A model generated the notes under the pieces. That model made no database searches, was not told where the DNA came from, and saw only the letters and a program-made list of their open reading frames with translations. From positions 39,456,595-39,520,594 of the forward strand of contig CM046451.1 of NCBI GenBank assembly GCA_025506515.1: a stretch of DNA of 64,000 nt, in the 5' to 3' direction. Made by a program: the position numbers and the translations under genes. Below, piece by piece: positions 44,444 through 56,845 of the stretch (positions within the stretch are counted from its first letter, which is position 1; each line of letters starts with the position of its first letter). The DNA is from Flaveria trinervia (Eukaryota > Streptophyta > Magnoliopsida > Asterales > Asteraceae).

Positions 44444-45997
44444 AAAATAACTTGAGATCAGAACTCATTACAAGAAGTTAGGCCAATTAGAGAATGCCAG
44501 AAAGTGAAAGGTAGATAAAAAAAGGATTATTGCACCAATTTTAGTTTCTGGACAAAATGATTGATACGTGTTTGAATAGGTTTTAAAAATAGAAAATGGT
44601 TTCATAAAATTATAAAAATTTATAGTTGACTATTTTAGAGTCTTCCAGAGAACTTTCATTCAAATATATTTTTATTAAAAGATTTGTAAGACAAACAACA
44701 TCACAAAATAGAAGGTACTGAAGTGCGCATTTATCTAGTAAAGGATATTGTTGAGTCGTCCGATTGAGTTTGAAGACGTATTAAATATTGTTAAAAAGCT
44801 AATTCAATGAAATTAATATTAGTGTCCGATTTTAATTAAATTTAGTTTGTTATGGCCAAGTTATGATTAGTTGAATTCAAACTATATTCTGCCAAAATTA
44901 TAGTAAGGCACTTATGTACAGTTTTAAAATTGTTAAAGCATGAAACGGGTTAGAAAAAAGTTTTTATGTTGATATATGATGTATCAGACTTCATTTTAGT
45001 TATATAAAAAAATATTCCAGAGTTTTGCATAGTCATCGTCTAGACAAATAATTTTGTGGAATAACCAATGCAGCGGCATAACCGTCCATATGCAATCGAG
45101 ATTATTTGTTTACGTTAGTGTGTTGTTAACATAATTTATGAATCTTAGTGATTGTTATAAGGTTAGTAAATGTTAGAAGGTTAATGATTAAATGATAATA
45201 ATTAAGTTAAAAGGGATTGGGTAGAAGAAAGAATGAAAGTAAGAATATGAAAACAATTGGATGTTAGGATGATTGAAAGAATATAGAAATGCATAATATA
45301 TAAGCAACATAAGATTACCTTAATATTATAAAATTCTTGAAACAAATTGTGAAAGAAAATTCTTAAAATTGATCATAACCAAAGGATGATGAAAGGTTTG
45401 TGTGTGAGATTTTTAGAGAACGAGGAATGAAAAGTGAGGCCTAAAGCTTGCTTTTATAGTCAAGGTTAGGAAGAGGTTATGAATGGTGTTAATGGTGAGT
45501 TATAAGTCTTTCAAAAGGGGGATATGAATTTGAATAAACAGATAAAAGAATAATTATAATTTATACTTTTAATTTATTAAAACCTTACTTTTAATTTAGT
45601 CAACTTATTTTCTTATAAAATCTTTATAACTTTTATAAAACTTGTAACTTTATAATTTGATTATTTATTTTCAATAACTAAAATTCATAATTACTAGTAA
45701 AACTTTATAAGTTTATTAAAATTCATTTTATAACTTTATAAGTTTCAATAAGTCTTTCATTTATTTATTTATTATAAAATGATTTATAAATCTTTATAAC
45801 TTTATATAAAAAAGTTATTTATAAATTCAAAAGTTATTACAAGTTGTTTAGATGATTACTAAATGAATAATTCACGATATAAATTTCATATTTAATGCAT
45901 TTGATCCATTAAAATTATTAAAATAATTGTGTAATGGATGTTTGAAATGGGTTCGGGTTTGGGTTTTAACTTGGAGAATGGTGGATGTTACATTCAA

Positions 45998-47810
45998 CTT
46001 GCTTCACTTAAATTCCTAGAATGAAATTGAGTTCCCACATAATACTCATTTCAAATCTTTCATTAATTAGCTTCTCAAAGTCATTGCAGAGCTTTGGATT
46101 AGTTGAACCAAAGATGATGTCATCTACATACACTCGAACTAGCATCAAGTCATTTCATGTTTCTTTATTGAAGAGAGTTCCATCTATACTTCCTCTTCTG
46201 TATCCATGCTTACAGAGAACTGAGATAGAGTCTCATACCACTTTCTTGGTGCTTGGCGCAACCCATAAAGAGCTTTATCAAGCCTACAGACATAATCAGG
46301 ATGATCAGGATTTGCAAAACTAGGTGGTTGTTTGACATATACCTCTTCATCAGTCACCCTAATAGATAAAAGCACACTTGACATCAAGTTAATAGACCTT
46401 GAATTTCTTGGATGTAGCAAATGCCAAAACTATCCTAACAGCTTCCGGTCTTGCTACAGGAGCAAAGACATCTGTGTAGTCAATTTCTTCTTTTTGTGTA
46501 TACCCTTGAAAAACTAGTCTAGCTTTGTTTTTGATGACAAGTCCTCTATCATCCTTCTTTTTCCTAAAAACCATGTGGTTCCTATAGTAGTCTTCCCATG
46601 AGGAGGAAGACACAGGTTCCAAACCTTTTACATTTTGAATTGAAGCAGCTCCTCTTGCATAGCTTCAACCCAACTTCTATCCTTTATAGCCTCATCAATT
46701 TTCTTAGCCTCTATTAGAGATAAGAAACAAGTGTGAACACAAACATATGCATTATGGGTTTGTCCTCTTGTTCTTAACTCCGAGTCAGCATCTATAATGA
46801 TGTTTGAGGTGGGATGAGACTTGTGGATCCTTGGCTATGGGATCACAACAAGTTGCTAAGAGAGATCTAAATTAGAAAAATTTAGATCTGAATTGATGTT
46901 GCTCCCACCTTATCAACACACTTATCAAGTGGGAGACCTGATCCAATGAGTGTGTGACATCATTGATGTTGTCTTTAATGGAATGGTTGTCAGCATCTTG
47001 ATCACTATCACCACCACCATGGTCTTTTATATTTGAAGCTTCTTTTATGGTTGTTAAGCCTCTGAACTGGAATTTGAAGGCATCTCATATGTATCAGCTG
47101 AATTGGTCATTGTAGTGTTGATAGAAAGTTCATTTGTAGAATTAGTTACAACTGGAGCTGAAGTTTTAATGCTTGAAGGTCTTGTCCGCTTAAATCTTGG
47201 ATAAGTATCACCTATTAGTAGAATATATGTAGAACCTGAAACATTCTCACAAGATTTGTTAAAACATTTGTTAACTAAATCAAGATCAAATATCCAATCA
47301 GGACTAGAACCATTTACACTAGGTGTGCGTTCATTGAAAGTCACATTGGCTGACTCTTCAACAATCCTGGTTCTGAGATTGTGTACTCTACAAGCCATAT
47401 CATAGGAAGAGTGTCCAATGAAATGTCCATTATCTAATTTCTCAAAAAAATTTGCAATTTGATCTTTGGTATTCAAGATGGTGCAAGGACATCCAAATGA
47501 CCTAAGAAAACCAATGAAAGGTTTCCTCATGTGCCAAAGTTCATAAGGAATCTTACCATGTGTCTTAAATACTAAAACTCCATTTTGCACATAGCAAGCA
47601 GTGTTGGCTTCTTCTTCCCAGAAGGTGATGGGCAGTTTAGAGTCGGACAACATGGTTCTTGCAGCTTCAATAAGTGTCATGTTTCTTCTCTCAGCAACAC
47701 CATTTTGCTAAGGAGTTCTGGGAGCACTATATTGTCTTGAAATACCCTTTTCATCACAAAATGTATAAAGGATTTGGTTCTTGAATTCAGTTTCTTGATC
47801 ATATCTTATG
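45998..47810 (-). pseudogene. Element B pol, integrase C-terminal part and reverse transcriptase
   Basis: On the minus strand from the right: RYDQETEFKNQILYTF (end of the integrase core), QNGVAERRN-like region and MTLIEAARTMLSDSKLPITFW (47680), then FGCPCTILNTKDQ. RT follows with FQGYTQKEEIDYTDVFAPVA (46545), VYVKQPPSFANPDHPD, LDKALYGLRQAPRKWYETL (46290) and VYVDDIIFG with the catalytic Asp pair at 46119-46124. It runs into D after WELNFILG. Broken by a few shifts and stops. The homologous parts of A confirm the order. Confidence 0.88.
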
Positions 47811-49814
47811 TGTAACACCCGGATATTTTCTTTGAAGCCGACGAATAAAGAAAAATAAATAAAATCCAAAGTTGGAGGGCCAAACTTGCCAAATCGCGAG
47901 AAAGTTTGGAAGAGAAGGAGAATAAGAGGGGAGGGCAGCCCACATCCTCCCCACATCTCCAAAAAAATTCAGACAAGAAAGAAAGAAGAGAGAAAAAGGG
48001 AGAAAAGTTGGTTCGAGTTGGTTCAAGAGAGCAAAATTGTCGGGTAGCGGGTCTAATCGAAGCTCTTCTCGTTGTGGTCGTTTGTGTGAGTTCTAGGACC
48101 CCTCTTTTACACTTTTTTGAATGATTTTAGGGCTGGAACACATCTGAAAATTAGGTTTTATGTGTGCGTGTGTTTGACCCGTTTATGTATGTGTGAGTAT
48201 GTGTATGATTCGTTTGGGTCTTGTGTTTGGGCTTGTGTGTGATTGAATGGTGTTGTGGTATGCATTCCTAAGGTTTAGGATGGTTGATTTGGGCTTAGAA
48301 TGGGTTTGGATGAGCTTGGAGGTCAAAAATGACAGATTGGGTTCGCGATGAACTGCATTATACATCAGCTAGGGCTAGGCGACCAAATAGAGGCCATACG
48401 GCCGATTGAGGTGCGATTGAGATTCATTCGCACGATTGAGAGCCCAGTCACATAAATGCCCATTCGCATTAGTTTCATCCGCATTAGGTCCATTCGCATG
48501 GGACTCATCCGCATTGAGTCCATTTGCATTAGTTTCATTCGAAGGATTGAGTGTTCATCCGCATAGGTGTTCATCCGCATTGGTCCAATCGCATGATGTT
48601 CAATCGCCTGGAGGCCATGTGACTGAAGGGTGTCCATACACCCAAGTAGGGCTGGTGTGCCCGAGGAAATGTAGTTTAATTGCAAACTTTCGGGGGAAAG
48701 TGCACATGTAAGTTTTGACGTGGGAAGTTCCCGTAAGTACATGTAAGATGATCGATGAGGTCTTAAGGGTTATGTTGGGCATGATGATGTTGCATGATTA
48801 TGCATGATGCATGTTATGCATGTAGTATGATACCCTGTATGATGATGATGACTATGCATGTTATGTTCCTTATTATGATGTATGTTTATCTTTCCTGTGG
48901 CTTTACGTTGAATGTTAATGAATGAAATGAAAGTATTACGTAACGTAAGGTGCAAGATAAGAAAAGAGGAACATGAAGGAAGAATGCACGCATTTATAAA
49001 TGATGAAAGTAAAGAAAGTCTTGCAGGCCTTGTATGTCGGGACACGCCATTAAATGGTGTTAGCCCAACGGTGTGCGCGTTCGCTACCCCGGGAGGATGC
49101 ACATTGGGGTCGTTCTTTGTGATTGACCATTTGTAAGGAACCATTGTTGCTTGCCTTAGGTACTGTGGCTAGAGGTGTTGGGTACCGTGAATGAAGGTCT
49201 ATGATAGGCTTAGGTTCAGTACCATAAGCATGAAGGGCATAACACATGACGATGGTATACCTTAGCTTTATCTTAGGTACTGTGGCCAGAGGTGCTGTGC
49301 ATCGTGAATGAAGGTCTATGATAGGCTTAGGCCTAGTACAATGAGCATGAATGGTAAAGTTCATGGTTTTAATGAAGGAAAAGATGTAATGACGAAAGAA
49401 TGAATAATGAAGATAATAATGATATTATCTATGTGTACATATGATGTATGATCGCATGAAAGTAACACACGGTTCTTAACAAAAGATAAAGTATGATTTA
49501 TTATAAAACTAGAGCTCACTCAGCAATGCTGAATTTTATGTGTCTCCAGTTGGCAGGTAATGATTACTAAGGATGGCATGAGGTGGCTACTCAGCTCTTT
49601 TGGGATGGCATCCATTTATTAATGCTTTTGTGATATAATGCAACAATGTATTTTGTAAGTGGTTAACGATGCATTATTGGAAAAAGCTTTTATAGTGAAA
49701 TGAAATGTCATTTTTGAATGTTTCCGCTGCAATGTTTACGTTAGATAAATGAAAATATACATTTTATGTGCGATGATCGACCAGCTGTAAGCGACCTGGG
49801 AACGGGGCCTTACA
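47811..49814 (+). repeat. 5' LTR of element F
   Basis: The word array here mixes CATTCGCATTAG, CATCCGCATTGG and CATTCGCACGATTGA (about 48410-48640). The TATA box of E is decayed (GAATAAGAGG). GTGAGTTCTAG is kept at about 48087-48097, and its complement (CTAGAGCTCAC, one change) is at about 49508-49518. Two tandem copies of a roughly 125-bp unit containing 'gaatgaaggtctatgataggcttagg' lie at about 49150-49350. Confidence 0.92.
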
Positions 49815-49817
49815 AAT

Positions 49818-49830
49818 TGGTATCAGAGCC
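49818..49830 (+). promoter_or_regulatory. Primer binding site of element F
   Basis: TGGTATCAGAGCC lies three bases after the LTR end, identical to that of E. Confidence 0.9.
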
Positions 49831-50163
49831 AATGTTTAAGTGAAATGGGTAAATTTTCAAATAAACCTTAACTTAAACTGAGAATGGGACATAAAAGGAA
49901 GGGATGCCAGTCTGAGTAGCTGCGTGCCATCAAGTATTTTCATAAAGTTAACCAGTATTTCGTGCGCATGGTATGTGCTTATGTGTTGTTTGTAGATTTA
50001 AATACTGGTGTAGTCAGGATAGGTAATGCTCGGGGTGTGAAGAGTAAAGTAAGTGGCTAATCACAACTAGCCACTGTAATTAGGGACTTACTATACTTGA
50101 CATGAACTGAGCTGTTACCTTGAATGACAGTGTTGGTGTTTGAATCTTTCAGTGTGCGTGTGA

Positions 50164-51460
50164 ATGGCCGGTGGTAGATTTTCAAAACCCTCTCGCAGAG
50201 GTGGTCGTGATGGGCTTTGTGCTGAGCCGCGATCTAAGAGAGGAAGACCCAAAGTTGAAAAGGTGGTTCCTGAAAAACCAGAGACCCCCCATCTAGAGGG
50301 TAGCGACGAGAGTGCCAATCTGAGAGCCTCAGTAAAGGAGGCTGTTGTTGAAGAAGTCCATCAGGTCATGCAGACAATCTTACCATCTGTAGTGACCGAA
50401 GTTATCAAGGCTGTACAGGAAGGGGAAAGGAAAGAGAGAAATAGGTCCTCGGGAGGACGGGAGCAACCGGAGCCTAAAACGGTTCTCTCGGATGATGAAG
50501 AAGAGGAGGAGGAAAAAGAGCCCATACAGGAGGTGACACAAGGCTGTAATTATGGGGCGTTTCAACGATGAAAGCCCCCTACTTTTGATGGAAATGACAT
50601 TGCTGCTGCTGCTCACTGGTGGGTGAGAGAAATGGAAGCTGTATGGAATATCAGCGAGTGCCGGGAGTACCAAAAAGTAAAGTTTGCTGCCCACTCTTTT
50701 GTAGACTTGGCTCTGTGCTAGTGGGACAATATAGTGCAAGCCGAGGGTAGTCAGGCAATTAGGAGGATGAGATGGTCTAAACTAAAGAAGCTAGTGATTG
50801 AAAAGTTCTGTCCTCATAGAGAAATGTATAAAGTTGAGAGAGAATTCCTGCAACTGGAAGCGGGAATGATGACGCACCAACCGTACACCACCAAATTCAA
50901 TGAGATGGTACGTCTGGTGCCGGATCAGGTGAGGCCTCTGTCACGGAAGATTAAGAGGTACATTCAGGGTTTGTCAGCGAATATTCACAGGCATATGATC
51001 GCTGCTCGGCCGAGCACGTTTAGGTCGGCGGTGGATTTGGCAGGGAGGTTATATGATGAGAGGGCTGTAGTGGTGGTGGCTAAAGTTAGCGGGAAGGGTG
51101 GAGGCAATCAAAACTGGCAGGGGAAGAGGTTTGGTCGGGGTAAAGCCTCGACGGGTAAAAAAGAAGGCATGGGTGGACGACCGTCGTGTGGTCACATCGG
51201 GGGCAGGTATGAAGAAGTGCGGTAGGTGTGGGAGAGAGCATAGTGGGGAATGTAGGTTTGGGTCTAACTTGTGCTTTAAATGTGGGAAGGCGGGGCACAT
51301 GGCAAGGGACTGTCGTACGGTCCGGTGCTTTAACTATGGTGAAGAACGTCACATAAGTAAGGATTGTAAGAAGCCGAGGGAGGAGGGCTCTGGGGCGAAG
51401 AAGACGGGGATTGAAGGGCCAAAGGCGAGCGCCAGGGCATTCACCATGACAGAGGAGGAA
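50164..51460 (+). pseudogene. Element F gag
   Basis: The start is the ATG at 50164 (MAGGRFSKPSRRGGRDGL). This copy keeps the N-terminal frame that E has lost. ESANLRASVKEAVVEEVHQV follows, then a stop near 50570. The capsid part continues with EREFLQLEAGMMTHQPYTTKF (about 50830). The nucleocapsid part has three Cys/His units: CGRCGREHSGEC (C-x2-C-x3-H-x3-C), CFKCGKAGHMARDC (normal spacing), and a third, CFNYGEERHISKDC, in which the second Cys is Tyr (about 51210-51365). Confidence 0.85.
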
Positions 51461-54400
51461 GCTAGGACGGACCCTGATGTTGTGTTTGATACGTTTCTAG
51501 TGAACCAAACTTTAGCTTCTGTGTTATTTGATTTGGGTGCCAGTAAAAGTTTTATTTCTGCTGCTTCCTGTGCTAAGCTGTCCATTAGTAATAGACATGT
51601 TGATGCGCCCTTTGATGTAGAAACTACCATAGGTTAGTCTACCAGGATTTCTAAGATGATAGAGAACTGTGATGTGGAGCTAGAAGGTCATAAGTTTCCT
51701 GTTAGACCGTTCGTGATGACCATAGGTGGTTTCGATTTGGTTCTTTGGATGTATTGGTTGGCGGACTCCGAGGCGAACATTGTGTGTCGCCAGAAGATGA
51801 TTCATTTGACAGTGCTTGATGAGAGTTTGGTAACTGTTTATGGAGATCGGGTCACGACGATCCCGAAAGTAATCTCAATGGCGGTGACGGGAAAGTGTAT
51901 GAGGCGGTGATGTAGCGCCTACTTGGCTTATGTAAAGGATGTGGATACGCCAACACCACAACTGTCTAATGTACCGGTTGTGTGTGACTTTCTAGACGTG
52001 TTCCCAGAAGACTTACCAGGAGTGTCACCTAACAGAGAGATTGAGTTTCAGATTGATCTGATATCGGGTGCCCAACCTGTTGCCAAGGCACCGTATCGAT
52101 TGGCTCCAACGGAAATGAAAGAGTTGATGGAGCAATTGCAAGAGTTACTTGATAAGGGGTTCATTAGGCGAGTATCTCTCCTTGGGGTTCTCCGGTCCGG
52201 TTCGTGAAGAAGAAAGACGGTAGTATGAGGATGTGTATTGACTACCGTGAGTTGAACAAGCTGATGGTGAAGAACCGGTACCCCTTACCGAGAATCGATG
52301 ATTTGTTCAATCAGCTTCAAGGTGCTAGTTGGTTTTCAAGGATAGATCTTCAATCAGGCTACCATCAGTTGAAGGTGAACGAGCAGGATATCCCTAAAAC
52401 AGCTTTCCGCACACGTTATGGTCACTACGAGTTTCTTGTCATGTCTTTTGGTTGGACCAATGCGCCAGCTACTTTTACGGATCTGATGAATCGGGTGTGT
52501 CGGCCGATGTTGGATAAATAAGTGATTGTGTTTATTGATGATATTTTGATTTATTCGAAGAGCGAGATTGAGCACACCGGTCACACTCGGGAGGTTCTAG
52601 AGACGTTGAGAGAGGAGAAATTATACGCCAAATTCTCTAAGTGTGCATTTTGGTTGCGCGAAGTTCAGTTCTTGGGTCATGTGATGAATCCCGACGGAAT
52701 TATGGTCGACCCGACAAAAGTGGAGGCGGTGATGCAATGGAAGTCTCCAAAGACGCCGTTTGAGATTCGTAGTTTCTTGGGTTTGGCGGGCTATTACAGA
52801 AGATTCAACCAAGATTTGTCTAAGATCGCTTCTCCACTAACTAAGTTGACGCATTCGAAGAATTGAAGGCGAGGTTGACTCAAGCTCTTGTTCTGTCGCT
52901 ACCCGATGGAAGTGAAGATCTGGTGGTTTATTCTGATGCTTCCTACTCGGGGTTGGGGTGTGTGTTAATGAAGAAAGGAAAAGTTATAGCCTATGTATCC
53001 CGATAGTTGAAGGTTCATGAGGTCAGTTATCCTACTCATGACTTGGAGCTAGCAGCCGTGGTTTTTGCTATAAAAATTTGGAGGCACTATCTTTACGGGA
53101 TGAAGTGCACCATTTACACTGACCATAAGAGCTTGAAGTACTTCTTTAAGCAGAAGGATCTGAACATGAGGCAGAGACGGTGGTTGGAACTTATAAAGGA
53201 TTATGATTGTGAGATCCACTACCATTCGGGCAAAGCCAACATGGTGGCTGATGCCCTTAGCCGAAAAGATAGGCCCGAGCCGATTCGGGTGAAAGCATAT
53301 TAGTTGATCATGACCTCTGACGTGATGAAGCAAGTCAAGGAGTTTCAAGAGGAGGCATTGAAAGAAGATCATCTTAACTTAAAATAATAAGAGGTCTGGT
53401 CGCAGAATTGGGTGAGAACACACTTGGTGTTAAAACCCGATTTGGACGGGTGTGGATTCCTTGTTTTGGTGATCTACGGGTGAAGATTCTGGATGAAGCT
53501 CACAAGACACGATACTCCGTTCATCCAGGTGCCACAAAGATGTATGAAGACATGAAGAAGAATTATTGGTGGCCGTGTATGAAACGCGACGTAGTGGAGT
53601 ATGTGAGTAAATGCCTTACTTGTCTACAGGCGAAGGCCGAGCATCAGAAGCCGTATGGGAAGATTCTAACCTTTGGATATACCGTAATGGAAGTGGGAGC
53701 ACATCACCATGGATTTCATTACAAAGCTTCCGCGTACTCCGAAAGCGTATGATGCTATATGGGTGATTGTTGACCACTTGACAAAGAGTGCTCACTTCCT
53801 ACCGATCTGCGAGAGATATTCATTTGAGAGGTTGGCTGATCTGTTGACCAAGGAAATTGTAACTTGTCATGGTGTGCCGGTATCTATTGTGTCTGATCGT
53901 GACAACCGATTTACATCCAAATTCTGGAAGAAATTCCACGACTCTATGGGGACGAGGTTACACATCAGCACGACTTATCATCCTCAGACTGATGGTCAAT
54001 CCGAAAGGACCATTCATACATTGGAGGACATGCTTCGGACATGTGTTATCGATTTTGGGGGAAGTTGGGATGACCACTTACCCTTAGCTGAATTCTCATA
54101 TAACAGCAGTTATCATGCCAGCATTAGTATGCCACCCTGTGAGATGCTATACAGTAGGAGATGTTGAACACTCGTCTATTGGGGTGATATTGGTCAAAAA
54201 GAACTAAGGAGCATCAAGGAGATCGAGGCTACGACTGAAAAGCTTGAAAGGATCAAAGCCTTCATGAAGGCAGCCAAAGATAGATAGAAGTCGTATGTTG
54301 ATAAACGACATAGAACGATTGAGTTTCAGGTGGGTGACCGGGTTATGTTGAAGGTCTCACCTTGGAAGGGTATCATTTGGTTTCGAAAGCGGGGAAAGTT

Positions 54401-54751
54401 GAGCCCGAGGTACATAGGCCCTTTCCGAATCATTGCTCGAGTAGGAGAGGTGGCCTAGAGATTGGAGTTACCAGATGAGTTAAGTGGAATTCACCCGACA
54501 TTCCATGTATCTCATATGAGAAAGTGCTTGGCAGATGAAGACATGATTGTTCACTGGAGTATATCGAAATAGACGAACGGCTCAATTATGTGGAGCAACC
54601 GGTGGCAATCATCGATCGAAAAGAGAAAAGGCTGAGAAATAAAGTGGTTCCTCTTGTGCGTGTATAGTGGAAGCACAGGAAAGGATCCGAGTCAACGTGG
54701 GTGACTGAGGACGAATTGAGACAGCATTACCCACGTTTGTTCGAGGAATAA
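51461..54751 (+). pseudogene. Element F pol: protease, RT, RNase H, integrase, chromodomain
   Basis: The protease site reads DLGAS in place of DSGAS (51530-51535), a likely inactivating change. RT has MRMCIDYRELNKLMVKNRYP (52225) and FIDDILIYSKSE (about 52531), with a stop (TAA) just before it at 52519-52521. A deletion near 52855 removes part of the RT-RNase H link. RNase H continues VVYSDASYSGLGCVL (about 52920) and THDLELAAVVFA. Integrase has the HH-CC region (53500-53640) and MDFITKLPRTPKAYD (53709), SIVSDRDNRFTS and TDGQSERTIHTLE. The chromodomain (WKHRKGSESTWVTEDEL) ends with a stop at 54749-54751. Confidence 0.9.
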
Positions 54752-54776
54752 TAGGTATCGGGGATGAAACCTATAT

Positions 54777-54787
54777 AAGGGGGGTGG
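54777..54787 (+). promoter_or_regulatory. Polypurine tract of element F
   Basis: AAGGGGGGTGG lies three bases before the 3' LTR start at 54791. Confidence 0.88.
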
Positions 54788-54790
54788 CCT

Positions 54791-56840
54791 TGTAACACCT
54801 GGATATTTTCTTTGAAGCCGACGAAAGAAGAAAAAGAAATAAAATCCAAAGTCGGGGGACCAAACTTGCCAAAACGTGAGAAAGTTTGGAAGAGAAGGAG
54901 AATAAGAGGGGAGGGCAGCCCACACCCTCCCCACATCTCCAAAAAAATTCAGCCAAGAAAGAAAGAAGAGAGAAAAAGGGAGAAAAGTTAGTTCGAGTTG
55001 GTTCAAGAGAGCAAAATCATTGGCTAGCGGGTCTAATCGAAGCTCTTCTCGTTGTGGTCGTTTGTGTGAGTTCTAGGACCCCTCTTTTACATATTTTGAA
55101 TGATTTTGGGCTGGAACACATTTGAAAATTGGGTTTTGTGTGTGTGTGTGTGTGTGTTTGACCTGTTTATGTATGTGTGAGTATGTGTATGATTTGTTTG
55201 GGTCTTATGTTTGGGCTTGTCTGTGCTTGAATGGTGTTGTGGTATGCATTACTAAGGTTTAGAATGGTTGATTTAGGCTTCGAATGGGTTTGGATGAGCT
55301 TGGAGTTTGAAAATGACAGATTGGGTTCGGGATGAACTGCATTCTGCATCAGCTAGGGCTAGGCGACCGAATGGACGCAATACGGCCGATTGAGTTGCGA
55401 TTGAGGTTCATTCGCACGACTGAAGGTTCATTCACATGACTGAAGGTTCATTCGCACGACTAGAGCCCAGTCGCATAAATGCCCATTCACATTAGTTTCA
55501 TCCGGATTAGGTCCATTCACATGGGACTCATCCGCATTGAGTCCATTCGCATTAGTTTCACTTGCACGATTGTGTGTTCATCCGCGTAGGTGTTCATCCG
55601 CATTGGTCCAATCGCATGATGTTCAGTCGCCTGGAGGCCATGCAACTGAAGGGTGTCCAAACACCCAAGTAGGGCTGGGGTGCCTAAGGAAATGTAGTTT
55701 AGTTGCTGACTTTTGGGAGAAAGTGCAGATGTAAGTTTTGATGTGGGAAATTCCATTGAGTACATGTAAGATGCTCAATGAGGTCTTAAGGCTTATGTTG
55801 GGCATGATGATGTTGCATGATTATGCATGATGCATGTTATGAATGTATGTATGATACCTATATGATGATTATGACTGTGCATGTTATGTTCCTTATTATG
55901 ATGTATGTTTATCTTTCCCATGGCTTTACATTGAATGTTAGTGAATGAAATGAAAGTATTACGTAACGTAAAGTGAAAGATAAAGAAAAGAGGAACATGA
56001 AGGAAGAATGCATGCATTAATAATTGATGAAAGTAAAGAAAGTCTTGCAAGCCTTGTATGTCAGGACACACCATTAAAAGGTGTTAGCCTAACGGTGTGT
56101 GGGTTCGCTACCCCGGGAGGATGCACATTGGGGTCTTTCTTTGTGATTACCATTTGTAAGGAACCATTGTTGCTTGCCTTAGCATCTGTGGCTAGAGGTG
56201 CTGCGCACCGTGAATGAAGGTCTATGATGGGCTTAGGTCTAGTATCATGAGCATGAAGGGTATAGCACATGACAATGGTATACCTGAACTTTATCTTAGG
56301 TACTATGGCCAGAGGTTCTGTGCACCGTGAATGAAGGTCTATGATAGGCTTAGGCCTAGTGCCATGAGCATGAAGGGTAAAATTCATGGTTTTGATGAAA
56401 GGAAAATATTTTATGAAGAAAGAACGAATAATGAAGATAATAATGATATTATCTATGTGTACGTATGATGTATGATCGCATGAAAGTAAAGCATGGGTTT
56501 TATCTAAAGATAAAGTATGATTTATTATAAAACTAGAACTTACTCAGCAATGCTGACTTTTATGTGTCTCTAGTTGGCAGGTAATGATTGCTGAGGATGG
56601 CATGAGGTGGCTACTCAGCTCTTTTGGGATGGCATCTATTTAAATAATGCTGTTATGATGTAATGCAACAATGTATTTTGTAACTGGTTAATGATGTATT
56701 ATTTGGCAAAAGCTTTTATAGTGAAATGAAATGTCATTTTTGAATGTTTCCGCTGCAATGTTTACGTTAGATAAATTAAAATGTACGTTTTATGTGCGAT
56801 GATCGACCAGTTGTAAGCTTCCCGAGAATGGGACCTTACA
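54791..56840 (+). repeat. 3' LTR of element F
   Basis: A copy of 47811-49814, longer by about 45 bp. Differences include a (TG)n run at about 55136-55158 and extra copies of the TTCATTCRCAYGACTGAAGG word (about 55407-55465). The donor-like motif is kept. Its partner now reads CTAGAACTTAC (one change, about 56533), so the pairing is weakened here. Confidence 0.92.
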
Positions 56841-56845
56841 TTATG

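Larger units (their letters stand above)
30400..45992 (-). mobile_element. Element D: non-autonomous LTR retrotransposon with 2.4-kb LTRs
   Basis: The termini are TGTCACACCC (plus strand start) and GGATGTTACA (end), flanked by TTCAA at 30395-30399 and 45993-45997. Without E, solo LTR I and their TSD copies it is about 6.1 kb: two LTRs of about 2.43 and 2.46 kb and only 1,224 bp between them. The PBS (minus strand ATTGGTATCATAGCC, 42792-42806) and polypurine tract fix the orientation as minus. No gag or pol is present. LTR size and LTR end sequences suggest a gypsy-type parent, but no coding evidence supports this. Confidence 0.85.
42808..45992 (-). repeat. 5' LTR of element D (interrupted by solo LTR I)
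   Basis: About 2.46 kb after removal of solo LTR I. It is homologous to 30400-30479/39233-41583. It carries a long (TA)n tract at 43097-43202 that is short in the partner LTR. Both LTRs end in GGATGTTACA and both have 'tttataactttataag' tracts. Confidence 0.85.
47811..56840 (+). mobile_element. Element F: Ty3/gypsy chromovirus, nested in B
   Basis: The 9,030-bp element has LTRs of 2,004 and 2,050 bp (TGTAACACC...CCTTACA) and TSD TTATG (47806-47810, 56841-56845). It has the same lineage and gene order as E but more lesions and more diverged LTRs, so it is likely an older insertion. It interrupts the integrase core of B. E and F are related members, not copies of one another. Confidence 0.93.

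Noticed and set aside
47906..48124. Basic open frame near the start of the F LTR (also at 54886)
   Set aside because: It lies in the LTR leader, its sequence is purine-rich AGAAAG-type, and it is not conserved in E.
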